Assembly: GCF_002163585.1 (NCBI RefSeq)
Contig: NZ_CP015579.1
Span: 1,240,001 to 1,304,000 of the forward strand
Origin: Tatumella citrea
GTDB taxonomy: Bacteria > Pseudomonadota > Gammaproteobacteria > Enterobacterales > Enterobacteriaceae
DNA: 64,000 nt
Reading direction: 5' to 3'
Below are positions 1 to 8,146 of this stretch, one piece after another. The notes beneath the pieces are model-generated. The model saw only the letters and a program-made list of their open reading frames with translations. It was not told the DNA's origin and made no database searches. How positions within the stretch are numbered: position 1 is the stretch's first letter; each line of letters starts with the position of its first letter. Position numbers and translations under genes: made by a program.

Positions 1-1
1 C

Positions 2-724
2 AGCTGCTCCGGGCTGATGTTTATGGTACTGCTGGCCCGGCTGCGAGTGTCCTCTGCGGCCCATGCCATGCAGGAAGCAGTGGCAGGAGGAAAAGTGACG
101 CTGCAAGATGCGCTGCGTCTGCTGACCCTGCCGCGTTTCTGGGCAATGGTGTTTTTCGTCGTCGGCACCTGTATTTACAGCGTGTACGATCAACAATTTC
201 CGGTCTATTTTTCGTCGCAATTTGCCTCGTTTCAGGAAGGTAATGAGATGTACGGCTATCTGAATTCATTTCAGGTATTGCTTGAAGCGGGTGGGATGTT
301 TTGTGCGCCGTGGCTGGTGAACCGCGTGGGTGCTAAAAATGGCCTGATCTTCGCTGGCATGGTGATGGCGATGCGCATGATTGCCTCCGGGCTGGTAGAA
401 GGGCCGTTGCTGATATCCATTGCCAAACTGCTACATGCCGTCGAGCTGCCGGTTCTTCTGGTGGCGATCTTCAAATATAACAGCTTGAATTTTGACAAGC
501 GTCTTTCATCGACGCTTTATTTGGTGGGTTTCGCCTGCACCAGTTCGGTTATCGCCACGGTGCTATCACCACTGGCGGGTTACAGCTACGAAAGATATGG
601 TTTCGCTGAATCCTATCTGTTTATGGGCATGCTGGTGTTCTGTATCACCTTTATCTCAATGTTTTTACTGCGAAACAGCGACGCTTCGGCGAATTCGCAA
701 ATCTCAAAATTTTCCGCTATCTGA
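2..724 (+). CDS. cscB: Sucrose/oligosaccharide:H+ symporter, C-terminal part (CscB/RafB type)
   Basis: This gene is cut by the left edge; the frame is open from base 2, leaving about 240 C-terminal residues of a roughly 415-425 residue permease. It belongs to the LacY/CscB/RafB oligosaccharide:H+ symporter family of the major facilitator superfamily and would import sucrose or a related sugar with a proton across the inner membrane. Diagnostic segments are YDQQF in the middle, NRVGAKN, a KLLHAVELP segment and FDKRLSST, the last closer to CscB than to LacY as I remember them. Several hydrophobic helices are visible. The stop is 18 bases before the sucrose hydrolase start, so the two are co-transcribed. 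CscB versus RafB cannot be settled without the N-terminal half. Confidence 0.85.
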   Translation, partial: SCSGLMFMVLLARLRVSSAAHAMQEAVAGGKVTLQDALRLLTLPRFWAMVFFVVGTCIYSVYDQQFPVYFSSQFASFQEGNEMYGYLNSFQVLLEAGGMFCAPWLVNRVGAKNGLIFAGMVMAMRMIASGLVEGPLLISIAKLLHAVELPVLLVAIFKYNSLNFDKRLSSTLYLVGFACTSSVIATVLSPLAGYSYERYGFAESYLFMGMLVFCITFISMFLLRNSDASANSQISKFSAI

Positions 725-742
725 ATGAAAAGAGTGTAAATA

Positions 743-2176
743 ATGACCTACTCAATTGCTGAAGCTGAACAGGAACTTAAAGCGAAGAGCGATGCGCTCA
801 ATCTACGCTGGTACCCGCACTACCATCTGGCCGCCCGGGCGGGATGGATGAACGATCCTAACGGACTAGTATGGTTCGACGGCTGGTATCACGCCTTTTA
901 TCAGCATCATCCATACTCCACCCAATGGGGACCGATGCATTGGGGACACGCGCGAAGTCAGGATCTGCTGCACTGGGAGCATTTACCCGTGGCGCTTGCC
1001 CCGGAAGGGGCGGAAGACAAAGATGGCTGCTTTTCCGGCTCAGCGGTGGTGGACGGTGATACCCTGGCATTGATCTACACAGGCCACAAATTCCACGGTG
1101 ACGCCAGTAACGAAGACAACCTCTATCAGGTGCAGTGTTTGGCAACCAGTCGCGACGGCATTCACTTTGAGCGGCAGGGGATTGTGGTAGATACACCGCA
1201 GGGTATTCACCATTTCCGGGACCCGAAAGTCTGGCGCGAAGGAGACTTATGGTACATGATCGTCGGCTCACGTATAGGTGAGACCGGGCAGGTGCGCTTG
1301 TATCGTTCTACAGATCTGCATCAGTGGCAGGAAGAAGGCGTGCTGGACGAAGCGGAATCAGGAATGGGCTTCATGTGGGAATGCCCGGACTTCTTTACCC
1401 TAGGTAATAAGCGAGTGCTGATGTTCTCCCCGCAGGGCATGACTGCACGAGGTTTCAACCATCGCAATCTGTTCCAGAGTGGCTATCTTCTTGGTGACTG
1501 GCAGCCAGGGCAACCGTTTGTCCGCACCAGTGGCTTTGTCGAAATGGATCACGGCCATGACTTTTACGCTCCTCAGAGTTTCCTGACGCCTGACGGACGA
1601 CGCATTGTCATTGGCTGGCTGGATATGTGGGAATCGCCGCTGCCGGAACAGCAGGATGGTTGGGCCGGTATGCTGTCTCTTCCGCGGGAACTCAGCCTTA
1701 GTAACGATAATCGTCTGCAAATGCGTCCGGCCAGAGAAGTGGAAAGCCTGCGTCAAAGCTGGTTGCCCTGGCCGGTTAGCAGGTTGAGCAATCAGCAGGT
1801 CGGCGTGGCGGAAAATGCCGAAGCTATGGAAGTGGTGCTTAACTGGAAAACGTCTGACAGCGATGCCGAACAGTATGGACTGGGTCTTGGTGATGGGCTG
1901 AGGGTATATGTTGATGCCCAGCAGCAGCGTCTGGTGCTGGAGCGTTGCTATCCTCAGCATAGCCTATGCGGAACACGCAGCGTGCCAATACTCCTCTGTC
2001 GTGATCTGCATCTGCGGCTATTTATCGACAGTTCATCAGTTGAAGTCTTCGTCAATAACGGCGAGGCGTGCCTCAGCAGTCGTATATATCCTGAGGACGG
2101 ACGTCGGGAGTTATGTTTATTTTCCTGGAGTGGCAGTGCTTTATTATCTGATAGCGGTGCATGGCAACTTGAATAA
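743..2176 (+). CDS. cscA: Sucrose hydrolase / sucrose-6-phosphate hydrolase, GH32 (CscA/RafD)
   Basis: A 477-residue cytoplasmic glycoside hydrolase family 32 enzyme that splits sucrose into glucose and fructose. The GH32 signatures are all present: WMNDPNGL near residue 35 (nucleophile Asp38), FRDPK near residue 156 (transition-state Asp) and WECPDF near residue 210 (acid/base Glu). The C-terminal third is the usual beta-sandwich with the ESSVEVF-like block, here SSSVEVFVNNGE. The length equals CscA (477) and RafD (476). No signal peptide is seen, in keeping with uptake of intact sugar by the upstream permease. The ATG follows AAAGAG. Since the partner transporter is a symporter and not a PTS, the physiological substrate is probably free sucrose. 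Confidence 0.95.
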   Translation: MTYSIAEAEQELKAKSDALNLRWYPHYHLAARAGWMNDPNGLVWFDGWYHAFYQHHPYSTQWGPMHWGHARSQDLLHWEHLPVALAPEGAEDKDGCFSGSAVVDGDTLALIYTGHKFHGDASNEDNLYQVQCLATSRDGIHFERQGIVVDTPQGIHHFRDPKVWREGDLWYMIVGSRIGETGQVRLYRSTDLHQWQEEGVLDEAESGMGFMWECPDFFTLGNKRVLMFSPQGMTARGFNHRNLFQSGYLLGDWQPGQPFVRTSGFVEMDHGHDFYAPQSFLTPDGRRIVIGWLDMWESPLPEQQDGWAGMLSLPRELSLSNDNRLQMRPAREVESLRQSWLPWPVSRLSNQQVGVAENAEAMEVVLNWKTSDSDAEQYGLGLGDGLRVYVDAQQQRLVLERCYPQHSLCGTRSVPILLCRDLHLRLFIDSSSVEVFVNNGEACLSSRIYPEDGRRELCLFSWSGSALLSDSGAWQLE

Positions 2177-2196
2177 ATAAAACAAACATTAAAAAT

Positions 2197-2222
2197 AACC
2201 CGTCCCTGGCGACGGACGGGTT
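2197..2222 (+). terminator. Hairpin between sucrose hydrolase and porin
   Basis: Nine-base perfect inverted repeat (AACCCGTCC, 2197-2205, with GGACGGGTT, 2214-2222) and an 8-base loop, preceded by an A-rich run and followed by only a weak T-tract. It lies in the 120-base gap before the porin gene, so it may attenuate transcription or protect the mRNA 3' end and does not necessarily end the operon. Confidence 0.6.
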
Positions 2223-2296
2223 CTTGCTGCCTATTTATCCGGATTGTTCTCCTGAGCCATTAATGATGGTTTAACGCAATAATAAAAGGTTTCCCG

Positions 2297-3637
2297 ATGA
2301 AAATAATCTTAATCGGTTGTGTGTTGACATCTGTATTTAGCGGAATGGCCTGTGCGCAGGAACGCCTCTCTGTTGAAGAGCGTCTGGCGCGAATGGAAAA
2401 CCGACTAAAAGCCACCGAAGCGCGCGCCGCCAGTGCAGAAGCCGAGATCCGCGAATTAAAACAGAGTGAACCCCGCACGATTGCCAGCAGCGCATCTGCA
2501 AAACCTTCGCTACAGGTTAATGATAACGGCGATTTAAAATTCTATGGTGATGTTGAGTTTAATATGGACGAGGCTAGCCGTACCGACGGCCTTACCTCGC
2601 TTAAAACGAACGCAAATAAAAACTGGACGCCAGGTAAAAAAGAACGCTGGGATATTAATGGGCGCATTCTTCTTGGTTTTGATGGGATGAGAACAGGTGT
2701 TAATGGTAAATATGTCGGTTTCAGCGTGCAGCCGTTAGCGGACCTGAATGGAAAAATGAATCTTGACGACGCAGCATTTTTCTTCGGTCAACAGGATGAC
2801 TGGAAAATTAAAACAGGTCGCTTTGAAGCCTGGGATATGTTCCCGCTAAATCAGGATACCTTTATTGAGTACTCCGGAAATACCGCTAACGATCTCTACA
2901 GCGACGGTTACGGCTATATCTACATGATGAAAGAAGGCCGGGGTCGCAGCAATAGCGGTGGCAATTTCCTGCTAAGCAAAAACATAGATAACTGGTATTT
3001 CGAAGTCAATACGCTGGTGGAAGACGGCAGTTCGCTCTTCGTCGACCAAACCTATCACGGCAATGCACTGGATAACCGTAAAAATGTAGTGTATGTGCGT
3101 CCGGTGGTGGCTTGGCAGTCTGACTCGTGGTCGGTAGCTGCCGCAATGGAGAGCAATCTGGTGAATAATGCCTATGGCTATCAGCAGATGAACGGCCGCT
3201 TTGAAGATAAGTCCAGCCGTACCGGTTACGGTATGACAATGAGCTGGAACACTCTGAAAACCGATCCAGACCACGGTGCTATAGTAAATTTAAGCACGGC
3301 TTATCTTAATGCTGCAGATGAACAAGATTTTACTACCGGAATCAATGCGTTGTGGCATCGAGTAGAGCTTGGTTATATCTATGCCCACAATAAAATCGAC
3401 AAATTCAATATGGCGGGGGTAAGAGCCGACTGTGACAACGACTGCGCGATCCTCGCTCCGGGCCGCTACGACATTCATACCCTCCACACTTCATGGCAAC
3501 TGCCAGATATCATGGATATGCCCAATTTCATTATTTACCTCGGGGCTTACGCCTCCTGGCTCGATTCATCGGCATCTGATAGTGGCAGTAACGACGAACG
3601 TTACGGCGCACGGATTCGCTTTAAATATCTGTTCTGA
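2297..3637 (+). CDS. rafY: RafY-type outer-membrane glycoporin
   Basis: A 446-residue outer-membrane sugar channel. A Sec signal peptide (residues 1-20, ending in MACAQ) is followed by a charged heptad-type coiled coil (about residues 22-55) and then a beta-barrel sequence rich in aromatic and Asp/Asn-Gly turns, ending in a C-terminal aromatic residue (FKYLF) as expected for BAM-assembled porins. The barrel resembles the raffinose porin RafY (about 464 residues), as I recall it, and not the LamB-like sucrose porin ScrY, although both carry an N-terminal coiled coil. It would let sucrose or raffinose-type sugars into the periplasm for the upstream permease. AAAGG precedes the ATG. The symbol is by resemblance from memory, not by alignment. 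Confidence 0.75.
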   Translation: MKIILIGCVLTSVFSGMACAQERLSVEERLARMENRLKATEARAASAEAEIRELKQSEPRTIASSASAKPSLQVNDNGDLKFYGDVEFNMDEASRTDGLTSLKTNANKNWTPGKKERWDINGRILLGFDGMRTGVNGKYVGFSVQPLADLNGKMNLDDAAFFFGQQDDWKIKTGRFEAWDMFPLNQDTFIEYSGNTANDLYSDGYGYIYMMKEGRGRSNSGGNFLLSKNIDNWYFEVNTLVEDGSSLFVDQTYHGNALDNRKNVVYVRPVVAWQSDSWSVAAAMESNLVNNAYGYQQMNGRFEDKSSRTGYGMTMSWNTLKTDPDHGAIVNLSTAYLNAADEQDFTTGINALWHRVELGYIYAHNKIDKFNMAGVRADCDNDCAILAPGRYDIHTLHTSWQLPDIMDMPNFIIYLGAYASWLDSSASDSGSNDERYGARIRFKYLF

Positions 3638-3663
3638 TATGTGATTTATATTAAGGGAAAATT

Positions 3664-4617
3664 ATGAAAGTCTGGACATTAGGCGACGCGGTGATTGATT
3701 TACTGCCACAGGGGGAAATGCAGTTCAGTGCCTGCGCGGGGAGCGCTCCGGTCAATGTCGCTGTCGGTGCCACGCGTCTGGGATGCGACTGCGGTTTTAT
3801 CGGCCGTGTCGGCGACGATCCCTTCGGCCATTTTCTGAAAAATTTGCTGGTTGTGCACGGTGTGGATACCCGTTATATGCAGTGTGATACGCAGCACCGA
3901 ACCAGCACCGTGCTGGTTTCACTCGGTGACAAGGGTGATCGCAGTTTTACCTTTCTGGTCGCCCCGTCAGCTGATCAGTTTTTGACGGACGACAATCTCC
4001 CGGAATTAGGTAAAGACATTTTACATTTTTGCTCACTGGCCCTGGTCGCTACGACCTGCCGCAACACCCTGGAGCGTGCTATTGATACTATCAGGCAGGG
4101 CGGCGGCCTGTTGAGTTTTGACATTAATCTGCGTGAGCAGATGTGGCCAGATGCCCAAAAGATGTTAGAGACTGTGCGCCATTTTGCACTTAAGGCAGAT
4201 ATTCTCAAGCTCTCACTGGAGGAGTTGTACTGGCTGGCTGGTACTACGCAGCATCAAAAAGCACTGAGAACCTTAAACAACTATCCGTCACGGCTGAAGG
4301 TGGTGACGTGCGGCTCTGAAGGGGCAATTGTGCTATGGCAGGCTCAGGTCATTCAGGTGAGCGCATACGATGTAGAAAGTATTGATACGACCGGTGCGGG
4401 CGATGCGTTTATGGCAGGATTACTGGCAAGTGTAGCTCAGGGAAATAGTTTAGAAAATCTGATGCAGCTCAAACAGGCTTTGACGCAAGCCAGTGCCTGT
4501 GGTGCGCTCGCAACCTCTGCAAAAGGGGCGTTAACAGCTCTGCCTGATATGCAGGGTGTGATGGCGTTTAGGGAATCAACACATGAGTTATTGTTTAACA
4601 CAGAGGAAATTTTTTAG
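3664..4617 (+). CDS. cscK: Fructokinase, PfkB family (CscK)
   Basis: A 317-residue ribokinase/PfkB-family sugar kinase. The N-terminal substrate-binding motif CAGSAPVNVAVGATRLG (about residues 22-38) and the C-terminal anion-hole/catalytic motif DTTGAGDAF (about residues 240-248, catalytic Asp in GAGD) are intact. It phosphorylates the fructose released by the sucrose hydrolase to fructose 6-phosphate. AAGGGAAAATT precedes the ATG, and the gap to the porin is 26 bases, so it is the last gene of the sugar operon. The classical plasmid raf operon (rafA-rafB-rafD-rafY) lacks this kinase, whereas the chromosomal csc cluster has it, so this locus combines elements of both. Confidence 0.92.
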   Translation: MKVWTLGDAVIDLLPQGEMQFSACAGSAPVNVAVGATRLGCDCGFIGRVGDDPFGHFLKNLLVVHGVDTRYMQCDTQHRTSTVLVSLGDKGDRSFTFLVAPSADQFLTDDNLPELGKDILHFCSLALVATTCRNTLERAIDTIRQGGGLLSFDINLREQMWPDAQKMLETVRHFALKADILKLSLEELYWLAGTTQHQKALRTLNNYPSRLKVVTCGSEGAIVLWQAQVIQVSAYDVESIDTTGAGDAFMAGLLASVAQGNSLENLMQLKQALTQASACGALATSAKGALTALPDMQGVMAFRESTHELLFNTEEIF

Positions 4618-4843
4618 CTTTCAGGCCAGAAAACAGAACGCCTGATATGGCTCTCCGGGGGGAGCATGTTCATTATTCTGTATAAATGCCTTTTCCCGGA
4701 CCTGACCAATCAGACGGTTACCGAACCCGATAATAAAAAGAGGCTTATCGCCATACGCCAGTCCCTTACCCGTAGCGTCCATTGCTGTGATGCCGTCTGG
4801 ATTGCCAGTCACAGGGCCTTTTTAGCGGGTCGGCAGTTGGGAA

Positions 4844-4988
4844 GGCTCTGTTAAAATTTTTTTGATGGGAGAAACTCTGGTGTAACTTAATGTCTTATAT
4901 TTCAAAGAGTATGCTCACCAGACGCATACCCCACGAGGATCTCAAAATAAAATGATTCGACCTGACCTCTGCGCAGTGCACGCATCAT
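4844..4988 (-). mobile_element. Possible IS6-like transposase tail and terminal repeat
   Basis: On the minus strand, reading down from 4988, an ATG-ATG followed by MMRALRRGQVESFYFE and then, after a frame change, a short hydrophobic end resembles the C-terminus of some IS6-family transposases. About 50 bases further on the plus strand reads GGCTCTGTTAAAA (from 4844), like the GGCTCTGTT ends of IS6-family elements. Both similarities are from memory and short, so this call is tentative. Confidence 0.3.
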
Positions 4989-5169
4989 TTTTCTCCCCTT
5001 TATTCCGGAGCAGGCGGTCTTAAGGGATTGAAACCCTGAAGTGCCACTGATTATTTGTTTTAGCTTTTTGTTGTTAATGGCCCGGTGCGGATCAGCCCAG
5101 CGGCTGTTAACATTGATATAAGCTTTGTCAGGGTACCCTGAACAGAAGCCGGAAGGTGGGTACTACTAC

Positions 5170-5400
5170 CAGTACAGTTGTTTCTCCATCTCTGACCCCG
5201 GTGTTGCATATTCTCCTAAGTATCTTTAAGTGACATTTAACCAGTGGCAGTCAGACATTCGTCTCTCAGGCTGCCATTAAAAGACCCGAAAGGAATATTA
5301 TCTGTGGGTTTTCCCTGACGGTTAAATCCATGGCGCCCCCCAATGCCAATGAATTTCTTCCTCTGCCATAGAATTTTACATCGTTGTCAGTGATGACTCC
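5170..5400 (-). pseudogene. Decayed IS3-family transposase (OrfB/integrase core) fragment
   Basis: Translated on the minus strand, 5251-5313 gives GKPTDNIPFGSFNGSLRDEC, which matches the block around the last catalytic acidic residue of IS3-family DDE transposases (typically GKPTDNAFIESFNGSLRDECL). The catalytic Glu of IESFNG is replaced (FGSFNG). Upstream, VITDNDVKFYG resembles the preceding V-DNG-EF catalytic-Asp block, but in a shifted frame, and in-frame stops follow at the usual NWF and DA-EKI positions. Frameshifts, stops and a lost catalytic residue show an old, dead fragment. Confidence 0.65.
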
Positions 5401-5773
5401 GAAATTAAAAGGCTCCCGGTCGTTTGAGTTATAAATCCTGGACTGGCGATGATGTTATCCGTATCCATCAGGTTATCGTTGCTTTTTTCTGGAGCCACTC
5501 CGCATTACTGAAGTAAGAATGTGATAATAATGAGAGTGAAACTGGAATAATAAATTTAATAATCAGTTGTTTATATAACTACACTGGAATGATTAATTCA
5601 CGCACAAGTGTAAGGTTATGGTTCTGAGCGGTGTATATACAGTGACTGGTTTGTCCTGTTCACAACTGCCGGATCGGAAAATTACCGACATCAGCCGCCA
5701 TACCGCTAATTTGTACTATTATCAGCAGTAATTACTCAAAGGTAGTCTTACCGACAGGACAGAAGGAGTAGTC

Positions 5774-6862
5774 GTGATTTATCTGGATTGTTTTTTGACT
5801 TTACTGTTGGCGTTGGTCAGTCTGGCATCTCTGTCACGCCACTCTGCATGGTGGGTCAGGGTTTGGGATTTCCCCAGAGTACAGCTGCTGGTAATTTCCG
5901 GAGTACTGGTGTTGACGCAATGGTATGCCTGGCCAGATGCACCACTGCTTTGCGGGATCCTGTTGATTATTGCCTTGCTGTGTTTTGTTTATCATGGCTG
6001 GTGGGTACTGCCTTACACCCCCTGGGGTAAGAAGCAGGTCAGAGACGCCAGCGGCTATATCAGGCAACCAGGTATTCGACTTCTGGTCTCCAATGTTCTT
6101 ACGCCAAACCGTGGGGTGGATAAGCTGCTGAAACTGGTCAGCACTGAACGTCCCGATATTCTGGTGGCTGTAGAAACTGATTTGTGGTGGGAACAGCAAC
6201 TGAGTGTTCTAGATGGTGACTATCCGTATAGCCTTAAATGCCCTAAAGATAACCTTTACGGCATGCATGTCTGGTCGAAACTTCCACTGAGCGATGCGCA
6301 GATTCAGTATCTGGTCGATGATGAAATCCCGTCAATGCATATGCTGGTAAAACTGAATGACGAGGTTTCAGTTCGCCTGCATTGCCTTCATCCTATGCCG
6401 CCAAGTCCTACTGAAAATGATGAGTCAACAGACAGAGATGCCGAACTGGTGATGGTAGGAAAAAGTGTTGCTCCCAGCCGTTTACCTACAATTGTCACGG
6501 GAGACCTGAATGATGTGGCATGGTCAGCGACTACCCGGCTGTTTCTCAAACTGAGCGGTCTGTTAGATCCACGCAGAGGCAGAGGCATGTATTGCACTTT
6601 CCATGCCGGTTACCCAATTTTCCGCTGGCCACTGGACCACGTTTTTCACAGCCAGGATTTTGTGCTGGGTGCTCTTCGGCGCCTGGAGAGTATCGGTTCC
6701 GATCATTATCCGTTTCTTGCCCACCTGATCTACTCACCGAAAAAAGGATCTATGCAACAAGGACTTGAAAAAGATCCGGAAGATGAACAGATGGCACAGG
6801 AAATTCTGGCGCAGACTGATTCAGAAGTCTCTGCAGTGCATACTCCCGGCGAACGCTTCTGA
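5774..6862 (+). CDS. Membrane-anchored endonuclease/exonuclease/phosphatase (EEP) family protein
   Basis: A 362-residue protein with a GTG start preceded by AGAAGGAG. The N-terminal ~85 residues form two or three hydrophobic helices; the rest is an EEP (DNase I-like) fold. Metal-site motifs visible are the ETD segment of ILVAVETDLWW (about residues 135-140), GDLNDV (about residue 240) and the terminal SDHYPF (about residue 305). The fold is used by nucleases, phosphatases and phospholipases, and the substrate cannot be read from sequence. The membrane anchor suggests the catalytic domain sits at one face of the inner membrane, as proposed for YafD-like proteins. It is a single gene followed by a terminator, next to a mobile-element scar, which may indicate acquired DNA. 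Confidence 0.8.
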   Translation: MIYLDCFLTLLLALVSLASLSRHSAWWVRVWDFPRVQLLVISGVLVLTQWYAWPDAPLLCGILLIIALLCFVYHGWWVLPYTPWGKKQVRDASGYIRQPGIRLLVSNVLTPNRGVDKLLKLVSTERPDILVAVETDLWWEQQLSVLDGDYPYSLKCPKDNLYGMHVWSKLPLSDAQIQYLVDDEIPSMHMLVKLNDEVSVRLHCLHPMPPSPTENDESTDRDAELVMVGKSVAPSRLPTIVTGDLNDVAWSATTRLFLKLSGLLDPRRGRGMYCTFHAGYPIFRWPLDHVFHSQDFVLGALRRLESIGSDHYPFLAHLIYSPKKGSMQQGLEKDPEDEQMAQEILAQTDSEVSAVHTPGERF

Positions 6863-6873
6863 CTGAATGCAGA

Positions 6874-6920
6874 ACACAGTTTCAACAACACCCTGCTGGC
6901 TGAAACTGTGTCCTGTTTTT
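6874..6920. terminator. Intrinsic terminator between convergent genes
   Basis: Perfect 11-base inverted repeat ACACAGTTTCA (6874-6884) / TGAAACTGTGT (6901-6911) with a 16-base loop; on the plus strand it is followed by CCTGTTTTT. It separates the convergent EEP-family gene and hcxB. Confidence 0.75.
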
Positions 6921-6932
6921 GAGCGCCTGTCG

Positions 6933-8012
6933 TCAGTTAAATACAGGGATTTCATGCTCTGGCATGCCGGCTTTCCTGGCTGCAGCCACAATATCATTCC
7001 AGCTTTGTATATCCAGTGGAATACCATCCCGCTGCCTGAGTTGGCGATTCATTGCTTCCCATTCACCAGGCACTTTTATCGAACCTTCTCCGGCTTCGGG
7101 AGAGTTTTTAACCCACTCAATAAAAGCTTCTGCTTCCTGCTCCATGTGCGGTGCGCCGAAGGCTTCCGGGTTAATAATCACTGAGGTCATGCAATTGAAT
7201 ATTGCATCATGGCTGGATTGAAGTGTTTCTGTGTAGGTCGTCTGGCCGCCGGAAAGTGCACCTCCCAGGATTTCACACATCACCGCCAGGGCATATCCTT
7301 TGTGCTGACCAAACGGCAACAGTGCTCCATAGGGTGACTGATGCATCACTGATGGTTCACGGGTTGGCTGTCCTGTACTGTCAATCAGAGAACCTTTAGC
7401 TACCTGGACACCTTTATTCCACGCGACTCTGGTTTTACCGTAGGCAATAGCACTGGTAGCGAAATCCAGTAATAACGGTGGTTTTCCGGCTCTCGGGAAA
7501 ATGGCACAAAACGGGTTTGTTCCGAAACGACGATCACTGCCGCCAAACGGAGCGACCATCGGATCGCCGGTGACGTTAACAAAGTGAAATGATACCAGTC
7601 CATGTTCAGCACAGGCCTCAGCCCAGTAACCGATCCGTCCAATATGGTGAGCATTATGTAAACCGACAGCAGACATTCCAAACTGCAGGGCTCGTTCTAT
7701 ACCGGCATCTATAGCCTGACGGGCAGCAACCTGACCGAATGCGGCCTGACCATCAAAAGTCAGAATAACCCCGCTGTCTTTGACCAACCGGGCCTGCTGG
7801 TTGAGTTGCAGATGCCCTTGTTGCATTGAACGCATATAAGAGGGCACCATTCCTGCACCGTGTGAGTCGTGACCGGCCAGATTCGCTGAGATCAGGTGAT
7901 CTGCAATCAGCCGCGCTTCTGTAGTTTCACTTCCCGCATACTGCCATAAAGAAAATATGAACTGGTGTAAATCACTGGCTGAGATAATAACTTCGCTTCC
8001 TGAGACTGACAT
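6933..8012 (-). CDS. hcxB: Hydroxycarboxylate dehydrogenase B (YbiC-like, LDH2/malate DH family)
   Basis: A 359-residue NAD(P)-dependent 2-hydroxycarboxylate dehydrogenase of the LDH2/MDH2 family, nearly the length of E. coli HcxB/YbiC (361). Blocks shared with YbiC include LAGHDSHGAGMVPSYMRS, FGQVAARQAI, LHNAHHIGRIGYWAE (catalytic His region), RFGTNPFC and GYALAVMCEILGGALSGG. It would interconvert 2-oxo acids and 2-hydroxy acids in the cytoplasm. The ATG is preceded by AGGAG. In E. coli ybiC lies elsewhere in the chromosome, so its position next to pagP is a local difference. Confidence 0.92.
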   Translation of the reverse strand: MSVSGSEVIISASDLHQFIFSLWQYAGSETTEARLIADHLISANLAGHDSHGAGMVPSYMRSMQQGHLQLNQQARLVKDSGVILTFDGQAAFGQVAARQAIDAGIERALQFGMSAVGLHNAHHIGRIGYWAEACAEHGLVSFHFVNVTGDPMVAPFGGSDRRFGTNPFCAIFPRAGKPPLLLDFATSAIAYGKTRVAWNKGVQVAKGSLIDSTGQPTREPSVMHQSPYGALLPFGQHKGYALAVMCEILGGALSGGQTTYTETLQSSHDAIFNCMTSVIINPEAFGAPHMEQEAEAFIEWVKNSPEAGEGSIKVPGEWEAMNRQLRQRDGIPLDIQSWNDIVAAARKAGMPEHEIPVFN

Positions 8013-8096
8013 TGGTTAATACTCCTGTTTGAAAGTACTACAAATGGTCTGGCGTTAACCGGCGTGTCGCTGGCTGATCCTAATAGCATTTAGGGC

Positions 8097-8118
8097 AAAA
8101 AAGCGGGGCCTGAACCCC
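8097..8118 (-). terminator. Terminator-like hairpin in the hcxB leader
   Basis: On the minus strand GGGG-TTCAGG-CCCC is followed by GC and then six T residues. It lies about 85 bases upstream of the hcxB start, with no minus-strand gene behind it. It could be a leader attenuator or block antisense transcription from the pagP side; the stem is short. Confidence 0.4.
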
Positions 8119-8129
8119 ACAGGGCATGC

Positions 8130-8146
8130 CGGTTAGCATTTGTTTA
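8130..8146 (+). promoter_or_regulatory. PhoP-box-like repeat upstream of pagP
   Basis: CGGTTA-N5-TGTTTA, against the PhoP consensus (T/G)GTTTA-N5-(T/G)GTTTA: the second half is perfect and the first matches 4 of 6. pagP is PhoPQ-activated in E. coli and Salmonella. The site is about 275 bases before the start codon, far for a direct activator site, and no clear -10 sits at the usual distance. Confidence 0.3.

Larger units (their letters stand above)
4618..5773. other. Gene-free scar with decayed mobile-element sequence
   Basis: About 1.15 kb with no convincing intact gene. The minus strand carries pieces that translate, with stops and frameshifts, into transposase-like fragments, annotated separately. 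A 63-codon minus-strand ORF at 4621-4812 resembles nothing I recognise. A weak inverted repeat (TCAGGC/GCCTGA, 4621-4645) just after the fructokinase stop could end that operon. The 5521-5773 part is AT-rich and probably contains the promoter of the next gene, but I cannot pick one box with confidence. Confidence 0.6.

Noticed and set aside
4983..5050. CRISPR-like repeat or tRNA signal around 'gggattgaaaccctgaa'
   Set aside because: The GGATTGAAAC string resembles a CRISPR repeat end, but there is a single copy, no spacer array and no cas genes.
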